The position numbers were made by a program, and so were the translations under genes. Shown piece by piece: positions 45,151-56,645 of a stretch of DNA of 64,000 nucleotides; the first letter of the stretch is position 1, and each line of letters starts with the position of its first letter. The stretch spans positions 248,001 through 312,000 of the forward strand of contig JAKFAO010000006.1 in the NCBI GenBank assembly GCA_021527695.1, in the 5' to 3' direction. The notes below the pieces were generated by a model. That model was not told where the DNA came from, did not search any database, and was given only the letters and a program-made list of their open reading frames with translations. This DNA comes from Naematelia aurantialba. Lineage: Eukaryota > Basidiomycota > Tremellomycetes > Tremellales > Naemateliaceae.

Positions 45151-45619
45151 ACAGTGGTGCGTGCCGAAGGGGTTGCGGCCAGGCTTTTTTTCGCTGCAAG
45201 GAGATAAGGAGCTGCAGCTGGGATCACGACCCTCTAGCACGACCGTCTACCACGTCCATCTGCCGCGGAACGCGTGTTGTATCCAGTAAACAGCTAGGCT
45301 CACGACCCTCTACCACGACGCTCTGCCGTGGCGTGTTGTATGCAGTAGAACACGCTGCATCAGTGCAAATGTGTAGTCATGTAGGACAAGATGAATACGA
45401 CTAGCCCTGTACTCTATGCATCCAGGTCGACGAGCACGGGACACGTACTCGCTAGTTCCCTGATCGAGCGCGCGCTCATGCTCACTCCATCACGATCATG
45501 CTCATCCCATGCTCATGCTCATCCCATGCTCATGCACCCCAGCCCATGCTCACCCCCCTCATGCACCCCAGCTCATACTCACGAGCCCCCTGTCCTACCC
45601 CTCTACCTCCCCCTCCCCT
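45151..45619. other. Convergent spacer with CATGCTCATCC repeats
   Basis: 469 bp between converging stops. Region 45478-45590 is built of CATGCTCATCCCATGCTCATG and CACCCCAGCCCATGCTC variants; ACGACCCTCTAYCACGAC is repeated near 45228 and 45301. No gene is seen. Confidence 0.6.
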
Positions 45620-47568
45620 CTATATGCGCCAAATCAAACTCACCCCCTCGTCACCAGCACTAACCACGACCTGCCCCAACTTGCCCTCTTCCCCCTCCTG
45701 CAGCGGAAACGGCGCAACCGCCACGCCATTGACCACCCCCGCGTGGCCTTTATGTTCCGCGACGAGCGCGCCGGTGCGCACGTCCCATGTTTTCAGAGTG
45801 CCGTCAGCCGAGGCGGACGTTACTAGGTGCAGGTACGGGGATGGGTGGGGCGCGAGCGAGGTGATGGGTTCCTATTCCTGTCAGCTTGAGTGCTCCGAAT
45901 GATTCACCAGGCTTTATTCGAGAGTTCTTCCCCACACTCGACTCGAGAACATCTCCCACCAGACTTGACTCGAGAACGGCTTTCGACCAGACTTGACCAA
46001 GGACACGGTCGACCAGACTTGAATCAAGGCTGTACAGCCGTGATGCCGGCAGGCAAGACGATTCAGAGCGCCACCACTCACCTGGTGAGACAGTTCCGCA
46101 CGGACGCGGCCCGTCGCCACATCCCACACAAATCCCTTACCGTCCGTGCCCGCCGAGACGAGCACGACGCCCTTTCCGCCGCCCCCAGCCCCACCCAGCA
46201 AGTCGATAAATACCAGCGCCTCGACGCTCTCGCCTTGGCTATGGCCCTCCATGCGGCCCACGGTATCGCCCTTTGGCAGGCTGACGAGCCGCACTTGCCC
46301 GCCGGCGCTGCCGACCGCCGCGAGCTGGCCATTGGGCGCGACGGCGAGCGCGGTGATCCCGTGCGAGGACGGGTCGAGCTCGGGGTTACCAGCGGCGGTG
46401 AAGACGCTTGATTTGAAGGCGGGTGCGGAGGACGAGATCTCCCATAGGATGAGGGACGAGTCGAGCGACGACGTGAGCAGCTGTCGCGCGGTAGGGGGCG
46501 GGAAGGTGCCGGCAGTTGACGGCATCGTGTGAGAGGAGAGGACCGTCAACGTGTTGCCAGATGGCACTGGATACAAAAGCTCCATCAGCGACGTGAACGC
46601 CAATACGGGCAAACCATGTCGACGTACGGTTCCAGAGCCAGACGGACGAGTCTTCGCAGCCGGCTGACAGCACGTTTCCTTTCGGATGCCAAGTGACCCA
46701 CTATGTACGTTTCAGTGTCATAACTCTTGCGAGCGGCGGACTTGGGATGAGAGAATCAGAGGAAGAAGATGAATATGCACAGGAATCACAGGAAGGTGAT
46801 CGGTTCTCGGATACTCACCTGGATCTCGCTACCCGTTTCGAGGCTGGTCAGAAACTCCCAAGTGCTCCACGCCTCCACAGCGCCGGTCTGACCGTCCTGA
46901 GACCCTCGCCTGGCCTTGACCCGCCTCCATACTCTGACTCGCCCGTCCATTCCGCCCGTAGCGACCATCTCGCCGTCAAAGCTCCATCCCGCAGCGACGA
47001 CCGAGTCGGTGTGCCCCGTCAGCCGCACGGGCGGGAAAGTGTCGGCGTTGATCATGTCGGCTCCGTCGGCGCTCGTGTTATTTGGCGCTGATGAAGACGA
47101 CGCAGGAATGGGGCTGAAAATGAAGCCTAGGTCGTCTTCGCCGCCTGAGACTGCGATGGGTGGATTCGGGAACAGTGGGTGGAGGGCGAGTGTGAAGATG
47201 GACTGTTGAGAGCCGTGTAAGGCTAAGAGCGAGTCAGCAGGGCAGTCAGCAAGAGTTGAACTCGGGAGCCATCATTATATTATGACGAGTAGAGACCTGT
47301 GGAAAGGACTTAGAGGCAGAGTGAACGTAGACGCACAAGTAGCTCCCCAGGAATTATCCTCTCGCCGCTCCGTGTCCTCGCCTTCGAGCTCCATCATCTC
47401 CTCCTCTCCAGGCCCAGGACCGCCAATGATGATCTCCCCGTCATACTGCGCATTATCATCGTCGTCTTCGTCCATTGGCACGTTGCCGTCGTCTTCTTCA
47501 TTGTAGACTTCCACGACGTCTTCGTCCTCGAGCTGAGGCTCCTCGTCATGATCGCCGGGGTTGGACAT
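45620..47568 (-). CDS. SQT1: WD40 ribosome assembly protein Sqt1/AAMP, 481 aa
   Basis: In yeast Sqt1 is the dedicated chaperone of ribosomal protein uL16 (Rpl10), loading it on the 60S subunit. Exons on the minus strand: 47568-47337, 47222-46819, 46700-46628, 46566-46082 and 45871-45620. An acidic head (PQLEDEDVVEVYNEEDDG) opens the protein, as in AAMP homologues. WD repeats follow: FTLALHPLFPNPPIAVSGG, LTGHTDSVVAAGWSFDGEMV, VTWHPKGNVLSAGCEDSSVW, GITALAVAPNGQLAAVGSAG, VLVSAGTDGKGFVWDVATG and LVTSASADGTLKTWDVRTG, then GHAGVVNGVAVAP and VVSAGDEGVSLIWRI at the end. The C-terminal read-through was preferred to a possible GTGAGT donor near 45635 because it completes the last strand. It diverges from the epimerase gene, 582 bp between starts. 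Confidence 0.88.
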
Positions 47569-48018
47569 ATCTCTACTTTCTGATTGCAAAAGTGGAAAAG
47601 GAACGCCTGTAAAGAACACCCGCAGAATATCTGTGCTCACTGGAGGACAATGTGTCGCTACTTATCCACCGCTGTGTGGTGATATCGAGCGATGAGCAAG
47701 CAGAGCTTAGCAATACACCCAGGCGAGAGAAAACCACTTTGCGTTCAACTTTAGAAGACCTCCACTCTGCCACGTCAGCCTCCCTGTAATCCAGGTAGAG
47801 CGGAAGCAAACATATCACCGGTGGAATCCCCGGTTCCCCCCCGTGGGGTAAGTAAATGAGTAAATTGAAGAATCACGGGAATTTCAGCCCATCTTTTGCA
47901 ATGCTGCGATCTACAGTTTGCCTGCTGATTCCCGTTTGCTTTTGCATTCGTCACCACACATCCCTAGTCGGACCAAGTCGTGACCGCTCGGGAGCACCAG
48001 GGAACGCTTCACGCAGGA

Positions 48019-48024
48019 TATAAA
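48019..48024 (+). promoter_or_regulatory. TATA box of the epimerase gene
   Basis: The sequence GGATATAAACC contains TATAAA, 127 bp upstream of the start at 48151. It is the clearest TATA element in the window. Confidence 0.6.
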
Positions 48025-48078
48025 CCGGCACCGGCGCTGCTTCTTCCCCCCCAAACCTCGCGTTTCTTTCCTCACATT

Positions 48079-48101
48079 GCAACTTGCAACTTGCAACTTG
48101 C
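48079..48101 (+). repeat. AACTTGC triplication in the epimerase leader
   Basis: GCAACTTGCAACTTGCAACTTGC, three 7 bp units between the TATA box and the start codon. Confidence 0.8.
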
Positions 48102-48150
48102 GACACACATCTCGCCTTGTGCATATTCGCTCGACTTTAACCTCGTCCTC

Positions 48151-49752
48151 ATGTCAACGACCTACAAAGGCCAGACGCTCAAGGTGAGCTCTACACTTCC
48201 TGCCCCTGATCCTGCTCCGGGATTCTCCGGTTGAGCTGGTCGAGGCTACCGTTCGCTGACCACGGTCGTAGCGCGTCCTCGTCACTGGTGGCTTGGGCTA
48301 TATCGGCTCGCACGTCGTCGTCTCACTCCTCCTTACGGGGCTCTACCTCCCCATCGTCATTGACAACTGCCACAATGCATATCCGGAAGCCTTGAAGCGC
48401 TGCGCCGAGATCGCTCGCGATGAGATGGGGTGAGTTGGTCGCCTCTACCTCCTAATACCTGCTCCCCTTTCAAGCCATCCTCCTGCTCTGTTGGCGTGCG
48501 GACCGAGCTTACGGGTGTAGCCCCGACGCTCCTCAGCCAGAACTCCATCAGGTAGACCTGCGGAACGCCGGGGACATCGATGCCGTGTTCGCCAAATACG
48601 CCTCTCAGCCAGGCGGGATCTGGGCAGTCGTGCATCTCGCAGCGCTCAAGGCGGTCGGCGAGTCTGGTGAGATCCCATTGACATACTACAAAGTCAACGT
48701 CGGAGGCTCCGTCTCCCTGCTCGAGGTGCGTCCTTAACCCCGTCCGATGCACGACCAAGCTTGCGTCTGATGTCGTTGTCATTGTGTCTCAGGCGATGGA
48801 GAAATACAACGTCAAGAACTTCGTCTTCTCCTCGTCTGCCACGGTCTATGGCACACCCAAGATCATCCCTATCCCTGAAACGTCTCCGATCCAGCCAGAG
48901 AGCGCGTACGGCCGCACAAAGGGCATGGTCGAGGCCATTCTAGAAGACGCCTGCCGGGCTGAAGTGGCCAAGCTGGGAGAGGGAGCGCTGAGAGCCGTTA
49001 GCGTGCGATACTTCAAGTTCGTGCACCGGGATTTCACACAGCATTATGGATTCAACTAATCTCGCACAGTCCCGCTGGCGCACATCCTTCCGGCAAGCTT
49101 GGAGAGGAGCCCATGGGCCGCCCGGGCAACTTGCTGCCCCTACTTGCCCAGATGGCCTCCGGGCGGATCAAGCCAGACCTCAAGGTCTTTGGTAACGACT
49201 ACCCTACTCCGTGAGTCCGGTTCCATAGGAGAATGGGTTCGTGCCTAGACCTGGCAGTGCAATTTCAGTGCGCCAAATGCCGAGCTGACCGGGAGCAGAG
49301 ACGGCACGTGTGTCCGAGACTACCTGCATGTAATGGACCTCGCAGCTGGTCACGTCCTCGCCCTCGACGCACTTGCCAAGTCGATTTCTGAGCCCGGTAT
49401 CTTCGCAGCTGTCGATGCCAAGAAGGACGGCTACTTCCGTGCTTTTAATCTCGGCAAGGGCAAGGGAATGAGCGTGTTGGACATGGTCGCGGCGATGCAC
49501 AAGGCTAGCGGCTTTGAGTACAAATACGAGATCGTCGGACGTCGGTGAGTTCCGCCTCTCCTGCTCCTGTAGTGGCGGTGCACAAAGTGCGAGAGGCTGA
49601 TGTGGGACAGGCTGGGTGACGTGCCTGAACTCACTGCCGACCCAGCGTTGGCGGAGAAGGAGCTTGGCTTTGTTGCAAAGCACAATCTGGAGGAAATGTG
49701 CACTGACCTCTGGAGGTTCCAGACTGCCAACCCTAATGGGTACCGGTCGTAG
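48151..49752 (+). CDS. uge1: UDP-glucose 4-epimerase, 382 aa
   Basis: The enzyme interconverts UDP-glucose and UDP-galactose using bound NAD+, for the Leloir pathway and for supplying UDP-galactose to capsule or wall glycans. Exons 48151-48183 (33 bp), 48272-48429, 48521-48725, 48793-49016, 49070-49210, 49299-49544 and 49611-49752. The Rossmann motif is TGGLGYIGS (16-24), with DNCHN after strand 2. [21 protein letters not shown] (Ser near 147) and the catalytic YGRTK pair Tyr171/Lys175 follow. Then [30 protein letters not shown] and [14 protein letters not shown] are seen. The length fits an epimerase-only protein; the mutarotase domain fused in S. cerevisiae Gal10 is absent. All junctions keep frame. 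A TATA box lies 127 bp upstream. Confidence 0.94.
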
Positions 49753-50577
49753 GTGAGATATGGGTTAGGACAATTTGGATGTGTTCGGAACGTGGAAGCA
49801 AGGTTATAATGCCTTGTTAATATACGCAATAGACAACCACTCTGATGGTAAATATGATTGCAAAGATTTCTGCGCGCCCAACGCAGCTTGCGCTGAGGCA
49901 GCATACTAGCAGCTGCTCGTAGGCAGGTGCAGACATGCGAGTGCATAAAAGTAGCGATACATGGACAGTTGTTGCTGCTCATAGGTGACTCCCCATCCTC
50001 GACCCAAAGGCCTCCACCGGAGTTGTTTTAATCGAGCAGCGCGCCCTCCCTCTCCCCCACGACGGCACCCACGACGGCGCCGCAGCACCGAGGCGAGGCC
50101 GCCGTGCGGTCGAACATGAAAGGCTGGGACCCTCGGCGTCTCGTCGACTCTCTGGAAAGAGAAGCGAGAGGCGTGAAAGAGTCCGTTGTCGCTCGAGACG
50201 TCCTGTCTGGCCCCGCGGATCTTGTAGAGCTGCACATGGCCAAGAGACCATGGAGCTCGGCGATTGCGAGGAATTTGGGGCGACTTGAAGAAGAGCCAAG
50301 AGACGAGCAACGGGAAATTTCAGCGGCGCCGGCCCAGCCAGCGGCAATTTCGAAACGATGATTTCAGAGTTTTCTCCCGCGACACTCGTCGACGAGAGTT
50401 GTCCGTTCTTCGTAACTCTCCCAAGCGAAACACTTGCATATCTCTGCAGAGCAAGCGTTTGAAGGGCGGTCATCAGGAGCCTCTCTCGCTGCTAGGCTGT
50501 GGAGGCGGACAACAGCGCCTGCGCAGCGACAGCGACAGCGTCGGCGACGGTGCCGAACCAGTCGTCTCGTCGTCCCG
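49753..50577. other. Spacer between epimerase and MRP51
   Basis: 825 bp. A 71-codon minus-strand frame (50243-50028) and overlapping frames exist but lack recognisable features or splice logic, so no gene is called. The right end is the MRP51 promoter and leader. Confidence 0.5.
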
Positions 50578-51957
50578 ATGTCGTCTCCGTTTCCGAAACT
50601 CCTTCGCCAATCGACCTTTGCCTCGTTTGACCCGCACATCACGCGGGTCTACAAATCGACGACATCCTCGGTCGCCCGGCATGGCGACTGGGGCTTGAAG
50701 TATGCGGTGCACAGCGCGCCGAAACACATCCAGCTCAACAGGCTGGACACAGGGATGAAGTTGATCGGCGGGGACTGGCGGTCTGCCGAGCGGGAAGCAC
50801 GGTTCATGGATGCGTGGGGACGCGGCCGGCAGAGCTGGATGAGCGAGGAAGACCAGGTCGAGTACTCGCTCTTGCGGTCTGCATCTAACTCGCCCGCGTC
50901 GAGCATGTTTGCCGAGTCACAGCTGTTTGCGCACGAGCTGGCGGCGACCGGCGATGTTTCGGCGCGCCAGGAGCCCGAGGTCATGGTCGACGTGAACACC
51001 ATGCGGGTGGACGAGTTTGAGCGGTACATCGAGCGGATACGGCGGAAACGCAAGAGCTACAGGGAGACAAAGGTCGACATGCTGCGCCGGCACGTCAGGG
51101 AGTCGCTGGTGATGCCGCAGGATCGGACGCTCGTCGCCCTCGGCGCACGGGGCCATGTGGCTGATCGAGACGCCGCGTCGTTCCAGGTCGACCTGACCAA
51201 GAAGGATATCGAGACCTCGAACAGAATCTACTCCCAGCCCCACAGGCTGCACGGTCTGAGCTACTCGAGGCTCTCGCCTACCGCGCCCAACGCCAACAGC
51301 ATCCTGCAGCATCCTGGATGGGCACTCGACAAGGTGGGAGCCAACCGGGGCCATAACAGCGCCCCGGCACGCTCCGCCTCGCGATACGGCACCAACATCC
51401 CGTGGATCGTCGCGATGGGGAACACGACGGTCAAGACCGACTCGACGCCGCGGCGCATCTCCGACGCGCCGTCTATCGAGCGCGGCGTCGACTTCACCCG
51501 CCAGGACCCCGAGCGCGGCGCCGCGAACTGGAGCGTCACTCGCGCTTCGATCCACTCGCCTCCCAAGGTCCTGGGGCTGCGCGACGCCGCCCAGGCGAAG
51601 AAATACATGCTCGACAAAGGACGGCCAGTGTCTCTGGCCACGATGCCCAGCCCGCTCGATACCACCCAATTCCATATTGCCGTCAAGCACGCCGGACCGC
51701 TCAGCACTCGCCAGTACAACCTCGCCGGCACGCGAGAATGGGTCGGCACAGAAGCGCCTGCGAGCCTGTTGCGAGGCAGAGCGACAGCGGAAGACGTATT
51801 GGGTCTGGGCGGGCCGAGGCGGGGGAGAGTACAGGGCGAGGCGGGCGCGACGCTGCGGTCGTATGAGGATAGAAAGGAGGACGAGAAGCGGGCCAAGGAG
51901 GTCGCTGCGAAGCGGGTCGCAGATATGCTGAGCAGGCTGGGCGGTTTCGGGGGATAG
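50578..51957 (+). CDS. MRP51: Mitochondrial small-subunit ribosomal protein Mrp51 (bS1m), 459 aa
   Basis: A component of the mitoribosomal small subunit in the matrix. It is a single exon, rare in this window. The N-terminus carries the family signature: SPFPKLLRQSTFASFDPHI, then RVYKSTTSSVARHGDWGLKY and the stretch ending GGDWRSAEREARFMDAWGRG. The middle has a basic helix (DEFERYIERIRRKRKSYRET). The C-terminal half includes GLRDAAQAKKYMLDKGRP and ends with a Lys/Arg/Glu helix and MLSRLGGFGG. The start at 50578 was chosen because homologues begin just before SPF. An in-frame ATG at 50434 would add 48 Arg-rich residues that could pass for a presequence. It is followed 329 bp later by DBP4 on the same strand. 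Confidence 0.85.
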   Translation: MSSPFPKLLRQSTFASFDPHITRVYKSTTSSVARHGDWGLKYAVHSAPKHIQLNRLDTGMKLIGGDWRSAEREARFMDAWGRGRQSWMSEEDQVEYSLLRSASNSPASSMFAESQLFAHELAATGDVSARQEPEVMVDVNTMRVDEFERYIERIRRKRKSYRETKVDMLRRHVRESLVMPQDRTLVALGARGHVADRDAASFQVDLTKKDIETSNRIYSQPHRLHGLSYSRLSPTAPNANSILQHPGWALDKVGANRGHNSAPARSASRYGTNIPWIVAMGNTTVKTDSTPRRISDAPSIERGVDFTRQDPERGAANWSVTRASIHSPPKVLGLRDAAQAKKYMLDKGRPVSLATMPSPLDTTQFHIAVKHAGPLSTRQYNLAGTREWVGTEAPASLLRGRATAEDVLGLGGPRRGRVQGEAGATLRSYEDRKEDEKRAKEVAAKRVADMLSRLGGFGG

Positions 51958-52286
51958 TTGCAGCGTTTGTATGCTCGCTCGTGGCATTATGCATCGTGCA
52001 TCTTCATCCATTCATCCATACTGCGGCTGTCTTGCATCAGCATTCGCTTGCATCAGCATTCCCATGCATCAGCTTCCCCCGTATCAGCTTCCCCTGCCAA
52101 CATTTTCCTGCATGTAGTTGCTGGAATTTCAGCTGCTTCAGCTTTCAGATCCGTCAGGGCGAGGGGTCACGTGACTTTGGATTTTTCCGGCGACCTACTC
52201 TTCAATGAAGAGTCTGCCGTCCACTGTCGTTCAGACACCTCGTTGCATACCAGGCAGACCGACCGCATACGGCCAACCACGGAGCA
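51958..52286. promoter_or_regulatory. Spacer MRP51 to DBP4
   Basis: 329 bp with a run of GCATCAGCATTC / GCATCAGCTTCC units (52032-52100). No gene is seen. Confidence 0.5.
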
Positions 52287-55200
52287 ATGGCGTTCGTCAG
52301 CAGCCGCGCGTCGTCCTCCAAGCCTCATGGGAGCCGCCCAAACGGGAAAGGTAGAGACGCGGGCAAGGCAAAGGTCAAGGTCAAGACGAACCAGGCTCGT
52401 CGAGCCAAGATTGATCAAGAGCTGCAGGAGCTGCAGACTAGTGTGGACAACTATGTACGTCGGCGTGGATTTATGTGGCGCTGTTTTCTCTTGGCCGTTG
52501 TCCTTGGTTCTTGGTCCTTGCACTTTGTGGCTCGATCCTTGATCCTTGGCCCTTGGTCCTCCCTGCTTACTGCTTGCTGCTTGCCGAGTGAGTGTACCTG
52601 GGATGGCGCTGATTCTACCAGGAGGCTACGGGCGAGATCACTCTGTTCACTCAGCTGCCGCTTTCCTCGCGGACCCAGAAAGGTGAGCCATAGACGCCTG
52701 ACGTCTTCGTCCCTTCTTTCCCTTGTCGCAATCTCCCACTGGCGTCCGGTGATAAATTCATTCGCCATGAGCCCAGCTGACGATTGTAGGCCTGAAGAGC
52801 TCGCACTTCATCGCACCCACGCCGATCCAAGCCCTTGCCATCCCCCTCGCCTTGCAGAAGCGCGACATCCTCGGCTCCGCCCGCACCGGCTCCGGCAAGA
52901 CGCTCGCCTTCCTCATCCCGCTGTTGGAACGGCTCTACCTGCTCAAATGGGGCCCGCTAGACGGTCTCGGTGCAGTCGTCATCTCGCCGACGAGGGAGCT
53001 GGCCGTACAGACGTTCACCCAGTTGAGGGATATTGGGAAATACCACAATTTCTCGGCGGGACTGGTCATTGGCGGCAAGCCGCTCAAGGAGGAGCAGGAG
53101 CGGTTGTCGAGGATGAATATCCTCATTGCGACGCCGGGGCGGCTGCTGCAGCATCTCGACAGTACCGTCGGCTTTGAGTCGGCAGGTGTCAAAGTGCTCG
53201 GTAAGTGATGCTTGACCTACCTCTCGACAGTGTAGCCTATACGCCTCTCTCTCTCTCTCTCTCTTGCAGTCTATCTCTCTCTTGCAGTTTCTCTCTCTCT
53301 TGCAGTCTATCTCTCTCTTGAAGTCTCTCTCTCTCTTGGACAGACGGCGCTCTTGCAGAACACCCAGCTAACCCAGGCAGTGCTAGACGAAGCAGACCGA
53401 CTACTGGACCTCGGCTTTCTCCCCGCCCTACGAGCGATCGTAAACCACATGTCATTCTCCCACACCCCCGACGGCCGTCCCGAACGCCAGACCATGCTCT
53501 TCTCAGCCACGCAGTCCAAAGACCTGGCGGCGCTCGCCAAGCTCTCCCTCCATGATCCAACGTACATCAACTGCAACAAGCCCGGCGAGGAGGGCGTGGT
53601 GCCCACCAACCTTGAGCAGTTTTACGCCGTCGTGCCTCTTGATCGGAAACTCGACGCGCTGTGGGGCTTTGTCAAGAGCCACTTGAAGATGAAAGGCGTC
53701 GTTTTCGTCACTAGCGGCAAGCAGGTGAGTGCCATCTAAACTTTGTCCTTCTCCCTTCCCCTCCCATTCTTCCGTTCGTCCTGTCCCCTCTATCCCCGTA
53801 TTCTCAACTTCCTTCTTCTCCATAGCACACGCTCGCACACGCAAACCTCCTCTCCCTGCCTGACAATCCGAGCGCAGCTGACTTGCAGGTCCGCTTCATA
53901 TTCGAGACGTTCCGCAGACTCCACCCCGGTCTACCACTCCTCCATCTACACGGCAAGCAAAAACAAGCTACCCGACTCGACATCTTCCAGCGCTTCTCAT
54001 CCTCCAAAGCCGCCCTGCTAATCTGCACGGACGTTGCTGCTCGCGGGCTCGACTTTCCCGCCGTTGACTGGGTCGTCCAGCTCGACTGCCCAGAAGACGT
54101 CGATACCTATATCCACCGGATCGGCCGGACGGCGCGATACGAAGCTGAAGGCAAGGCACTGCTCTTCCTCTGCCCAAGCGAGGAAAAGGGTATGTTACAG
54201 CGGTTCTCGGAAAAGCAGCTGGAGGTCAAGAGGATCAAGATCAAGGAGAGCAAAATGGGAAATCTCAAGCAGCAGATGCAGAGCTTTGCGTTTCGTGAGC
54301 CGGAAATCAAATATCTCGGTCAAAGGGTGAGTTTCGCACAAGTACCGTGGCCACCTTCCGCGTCACTCCCCCTCCCCCCCTCTCCCACAAAATGCACAAC
54401 CATACAACCCACACCCCCGGTCATGCCAACAGAGCGAAGCGCTGGAGCTCTCGAATGGCTGGACAAGGCTGATTCCGCACAGGCTTTCATCTCATACATG
54501 CGCTCGGTACACTTGCAAAAAGACAAGACGATCTTTGTCCTGTCCGAACTCCCCGCAGAGGAATATGCAGCAAGCATGGGTCTACCTGGTGCCCCTCAGA
54601 TCAAGCTGTCTGAAAAAGCTGGAGGCCAGGCAAAAGCAAGAGGGGGAGACAAAGCACCGGACGGCCCGGTAGTCGTGCACCAAGCCGAGGTGGTTGGGTC
54701 CAGCGATGAGGACGAGATCGAGGAAGAGCAGGACGCCGCGGAAGCTGCCAGCTCTGCAGCGTCAAGCGACGAGGAAGAGCACTCTGGAAATGACAGCGAT
54801 AACAGCGACAACAGCGACAACAGCGACAACAGGGACAACAACGACCGTGAAGACTCGGCAGGTCCATCCACTGAGATTGTAAGTCTCGTCTCAAGGTCAA
54901 CTTGGGTAGCAGGAGCTCATCCCACCAGCGCCGGCCATCTGCAGTGCGGACCAAGTACGACCGGATGTTCGAGCGGACCAACCAGTCCATCCTGACTCCT
55001 CATTACACGGCACTGGTGAACCAAGAAGCAGATGAAGACGACGACAACGGCGATGTCTTCACCCTTCGACGGCGCGATCACGACCTGGAAGAAGAGAACG
55101 ATCCAGACCTGCTCAAGGAGGATGCATCGGCCACTGCCGTGCCGCAACCGCTCATCTCGTCGGAGGATCTGTCGAAACGCAAGCTCAAGGCCGGGACGTC

Positions 55201-55744
55201 TCGCAAAGCGCAACTCAAGAATCGACCGGCTCCGGAGAAGCTTGTGTTTGATGAGGAAGGGCGTGCGCGCGATTTCTACGAGCACGGGAAAGCAGCGGAG
55301 AGCGGGGCGGGGGATGCCGCTACTCGCCAGGCGTTTGTGGAGCAGGAGAGGGAAAGGATGCGAGCTGCAGACAAGATTGATCGGGAAGTTGCTCGGGAGC
55401 GAAAACGCGAGCTCAAACGGAAGAGAAAGGAACGGGAGCGTGAGGTGAGTGCTCCTTCTTTCTCACACGGCGATTCCTCCTTCGCTTTGCGTGCCCGCTT
55501 TACGTTCCTCGGTCGTACAGCGCGAGCAATGCTGATGGTGCCGTAGATGGCGGCCGAGGTCTCGGAAAGTGACGGGGCCGGCCCCATCGCTATTATCGGC
55601 GGTGCTGGGTCCGATGCGAGCGCGGACGAGGCGGAGCTAGACCACGAGGTTTACGGAAACAAGGGCAAGAAGGCCCGTCGTGTTGAAACCGTCCCTATTG
55701 AGGACGAGGAGGAGCTGGCGCTGCGGCTTTTGCAAGGTGCTTGA
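52287..55744 (+). CDS. DBP4: DEAD-box RNA helicase Dbp4/Hca4, 843 aa
   Basis: A nucleolar helicase needed for release of U14 snoRNA and early 18S rRNA processing. Exons 52287-52454, 52622-52682, 52790-53200, 53381-53724, 53889-54326, 54483-54878, 54929-55444 and 55547-55744. Motifs: the Q region [20 protein letters not shown], motif I ARTGSGKT (about 106-113), [23 protein letters not shown] at 216-219, [27 protein letters not shown] and HRIGRTARY. The family-specific extension follows: [21 protein letters not shown] at the 54326/54483 junction and [14 protein letters not shown]. An acidic Ser/Asn repeat ([11 protein letters not shown]) and a Lys/Arg/Glu-rich tail end the protein. The last exon could instead splice at 55736 to a distal exon; the simple stop at 55742-55744 was preferred. 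Intron 3 holds repeated acceptor-like sequences. Confidence 0.9.
53240..53345 (+). repeat. DBP4: CTCTCTCTTGCAGT repeats in DBP4 intron 3
   Basis: CTCTCTCTCTTGCAGT-like units follow each other, giving three TTGCAG acceptor look-alikes plus a mutated TTGAAG before the chosen acceptor at 53380. Each has a strong pyrimidine tract. Confidence 0.8.
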
Positions 55745-56645
55745 TACGAATCGTAGCTTGCATACGATCTTTGCAGGCGCGTCTGGCATCCCAACAGGCC
55801 TTGGAGGGTTAGTGCCATGCGTGACGACCCATGTAGTTGATATGTCTTGGACGTCCAGATCGGGTTAGGAGCCACGCTGCTGATAGCGTGAGAGGCGTGT
55901 TCAGAGGGAGGGTCTAACCTCATGTTCTGCAGATCAACATATTAGAGAAGCATGTCAGCCTCTCGTCGTGACTTGCGTCTTTCAACATCCTTTAGAACTT
56001 CACTTGCCAGTCACCGACACGACTTGACGAGCTCGCGACATGACCCAGCTTGATATACTCGTTCTGCCCTCTCTGAGCTTTACCAGTCGTTCAGATCTAG
56101 TTGCTCAGGATCTATTCGCCTCAATCCCTGGGCCGGCCCGCTTTTCCCAGCTAGATTTAAAGTCTTGGGGACGCGACTACACGTGCACGTCCCGATCACA
56201 AGAAGCAATCTCGTGCTATTCCCTGCGTGATTCCCCTCCTCTTCGGTTGGCGCCTAGAAGCTGTCTGAGAGAGATAGAGTACGAGGTGGGCAGCAGAAAG
56301 CCGGAGAAGGGCAGAGGGCAGAGGACAACAGGGGAACAGGAAGAAGGCAAAAGTGTGCCAGTCACTCGGCTCGACGCGTCTTGTGCCTGGCCGATATCTT
56401 TCTCCGCTTCTTTCTTTCTTTCCTTCCTTCGCTTCCGTTTCTTTCCTTCCCTGTTTCCCTGCAGGTCATCTGCCCCGGCGCCAGCGGGGGGTCTGGCTTA
56501 AAACTCTGCGCCATATCTCTCCCGTCGTCGCTCTCTTCGTCTCTTCCCACTCGCCCGACCAGGTGTCGCTGCTCGCTGCCTATCTCTGACTGGTCGCGTC
56601 CGTATTTTCACGGCGCGGCTTTGTCAACCGCCCAGCACCCCTGCC
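55745..56645. other. Spacer DBP4 to 689-residue orphan
   Basis: 901 bp. Open frames near 56040-56500 show no conserved features. A pyrimidine-rich segment (56400-56465) and CT-rich sequence just before 56646 suit a promoter and leader. Confidence 0.5.

Larger units (their letters stand above)
47569..48150. promoter_or_regulatory. Divergent promoter, SQT1 / UDP-glucose epimerase
   Basis: A 582 bp spacer. TATAAA at 48019-48024 lies 127 bp before the epimerase ATG, and the presumed leader carries three AACTTGC copies. No comparable TATA is seen toward SQT1. Confidence 0.6.

Noticed and set aside
45890..46411. 173-codon plus-strand frame
   Set aside because: It is antisense to the WD repeats of Sqt1.
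50028..50243. 71-codon minus-strand frame ending VVGAVVGEREGALLD
   Set aside because: Several overlapping frames exist, no exon partner or motif was found; left as non-coding pending transcripts.
50434..50577. In-frame upstream ATG extending Mrp51 by 48 Arg-rich residues
   Set aside because: Family members begin directly before SPFxxLLRQSxFASFD, so the extension is probably leader sequence.
55736..55860. Extra last exon of DBP4 (ASGIPTGLGGLVP..)
   Set aside because: It is possible by splicing at GTGCTT, a weak donor; the plain stop after LLQGA needs no further assumption.
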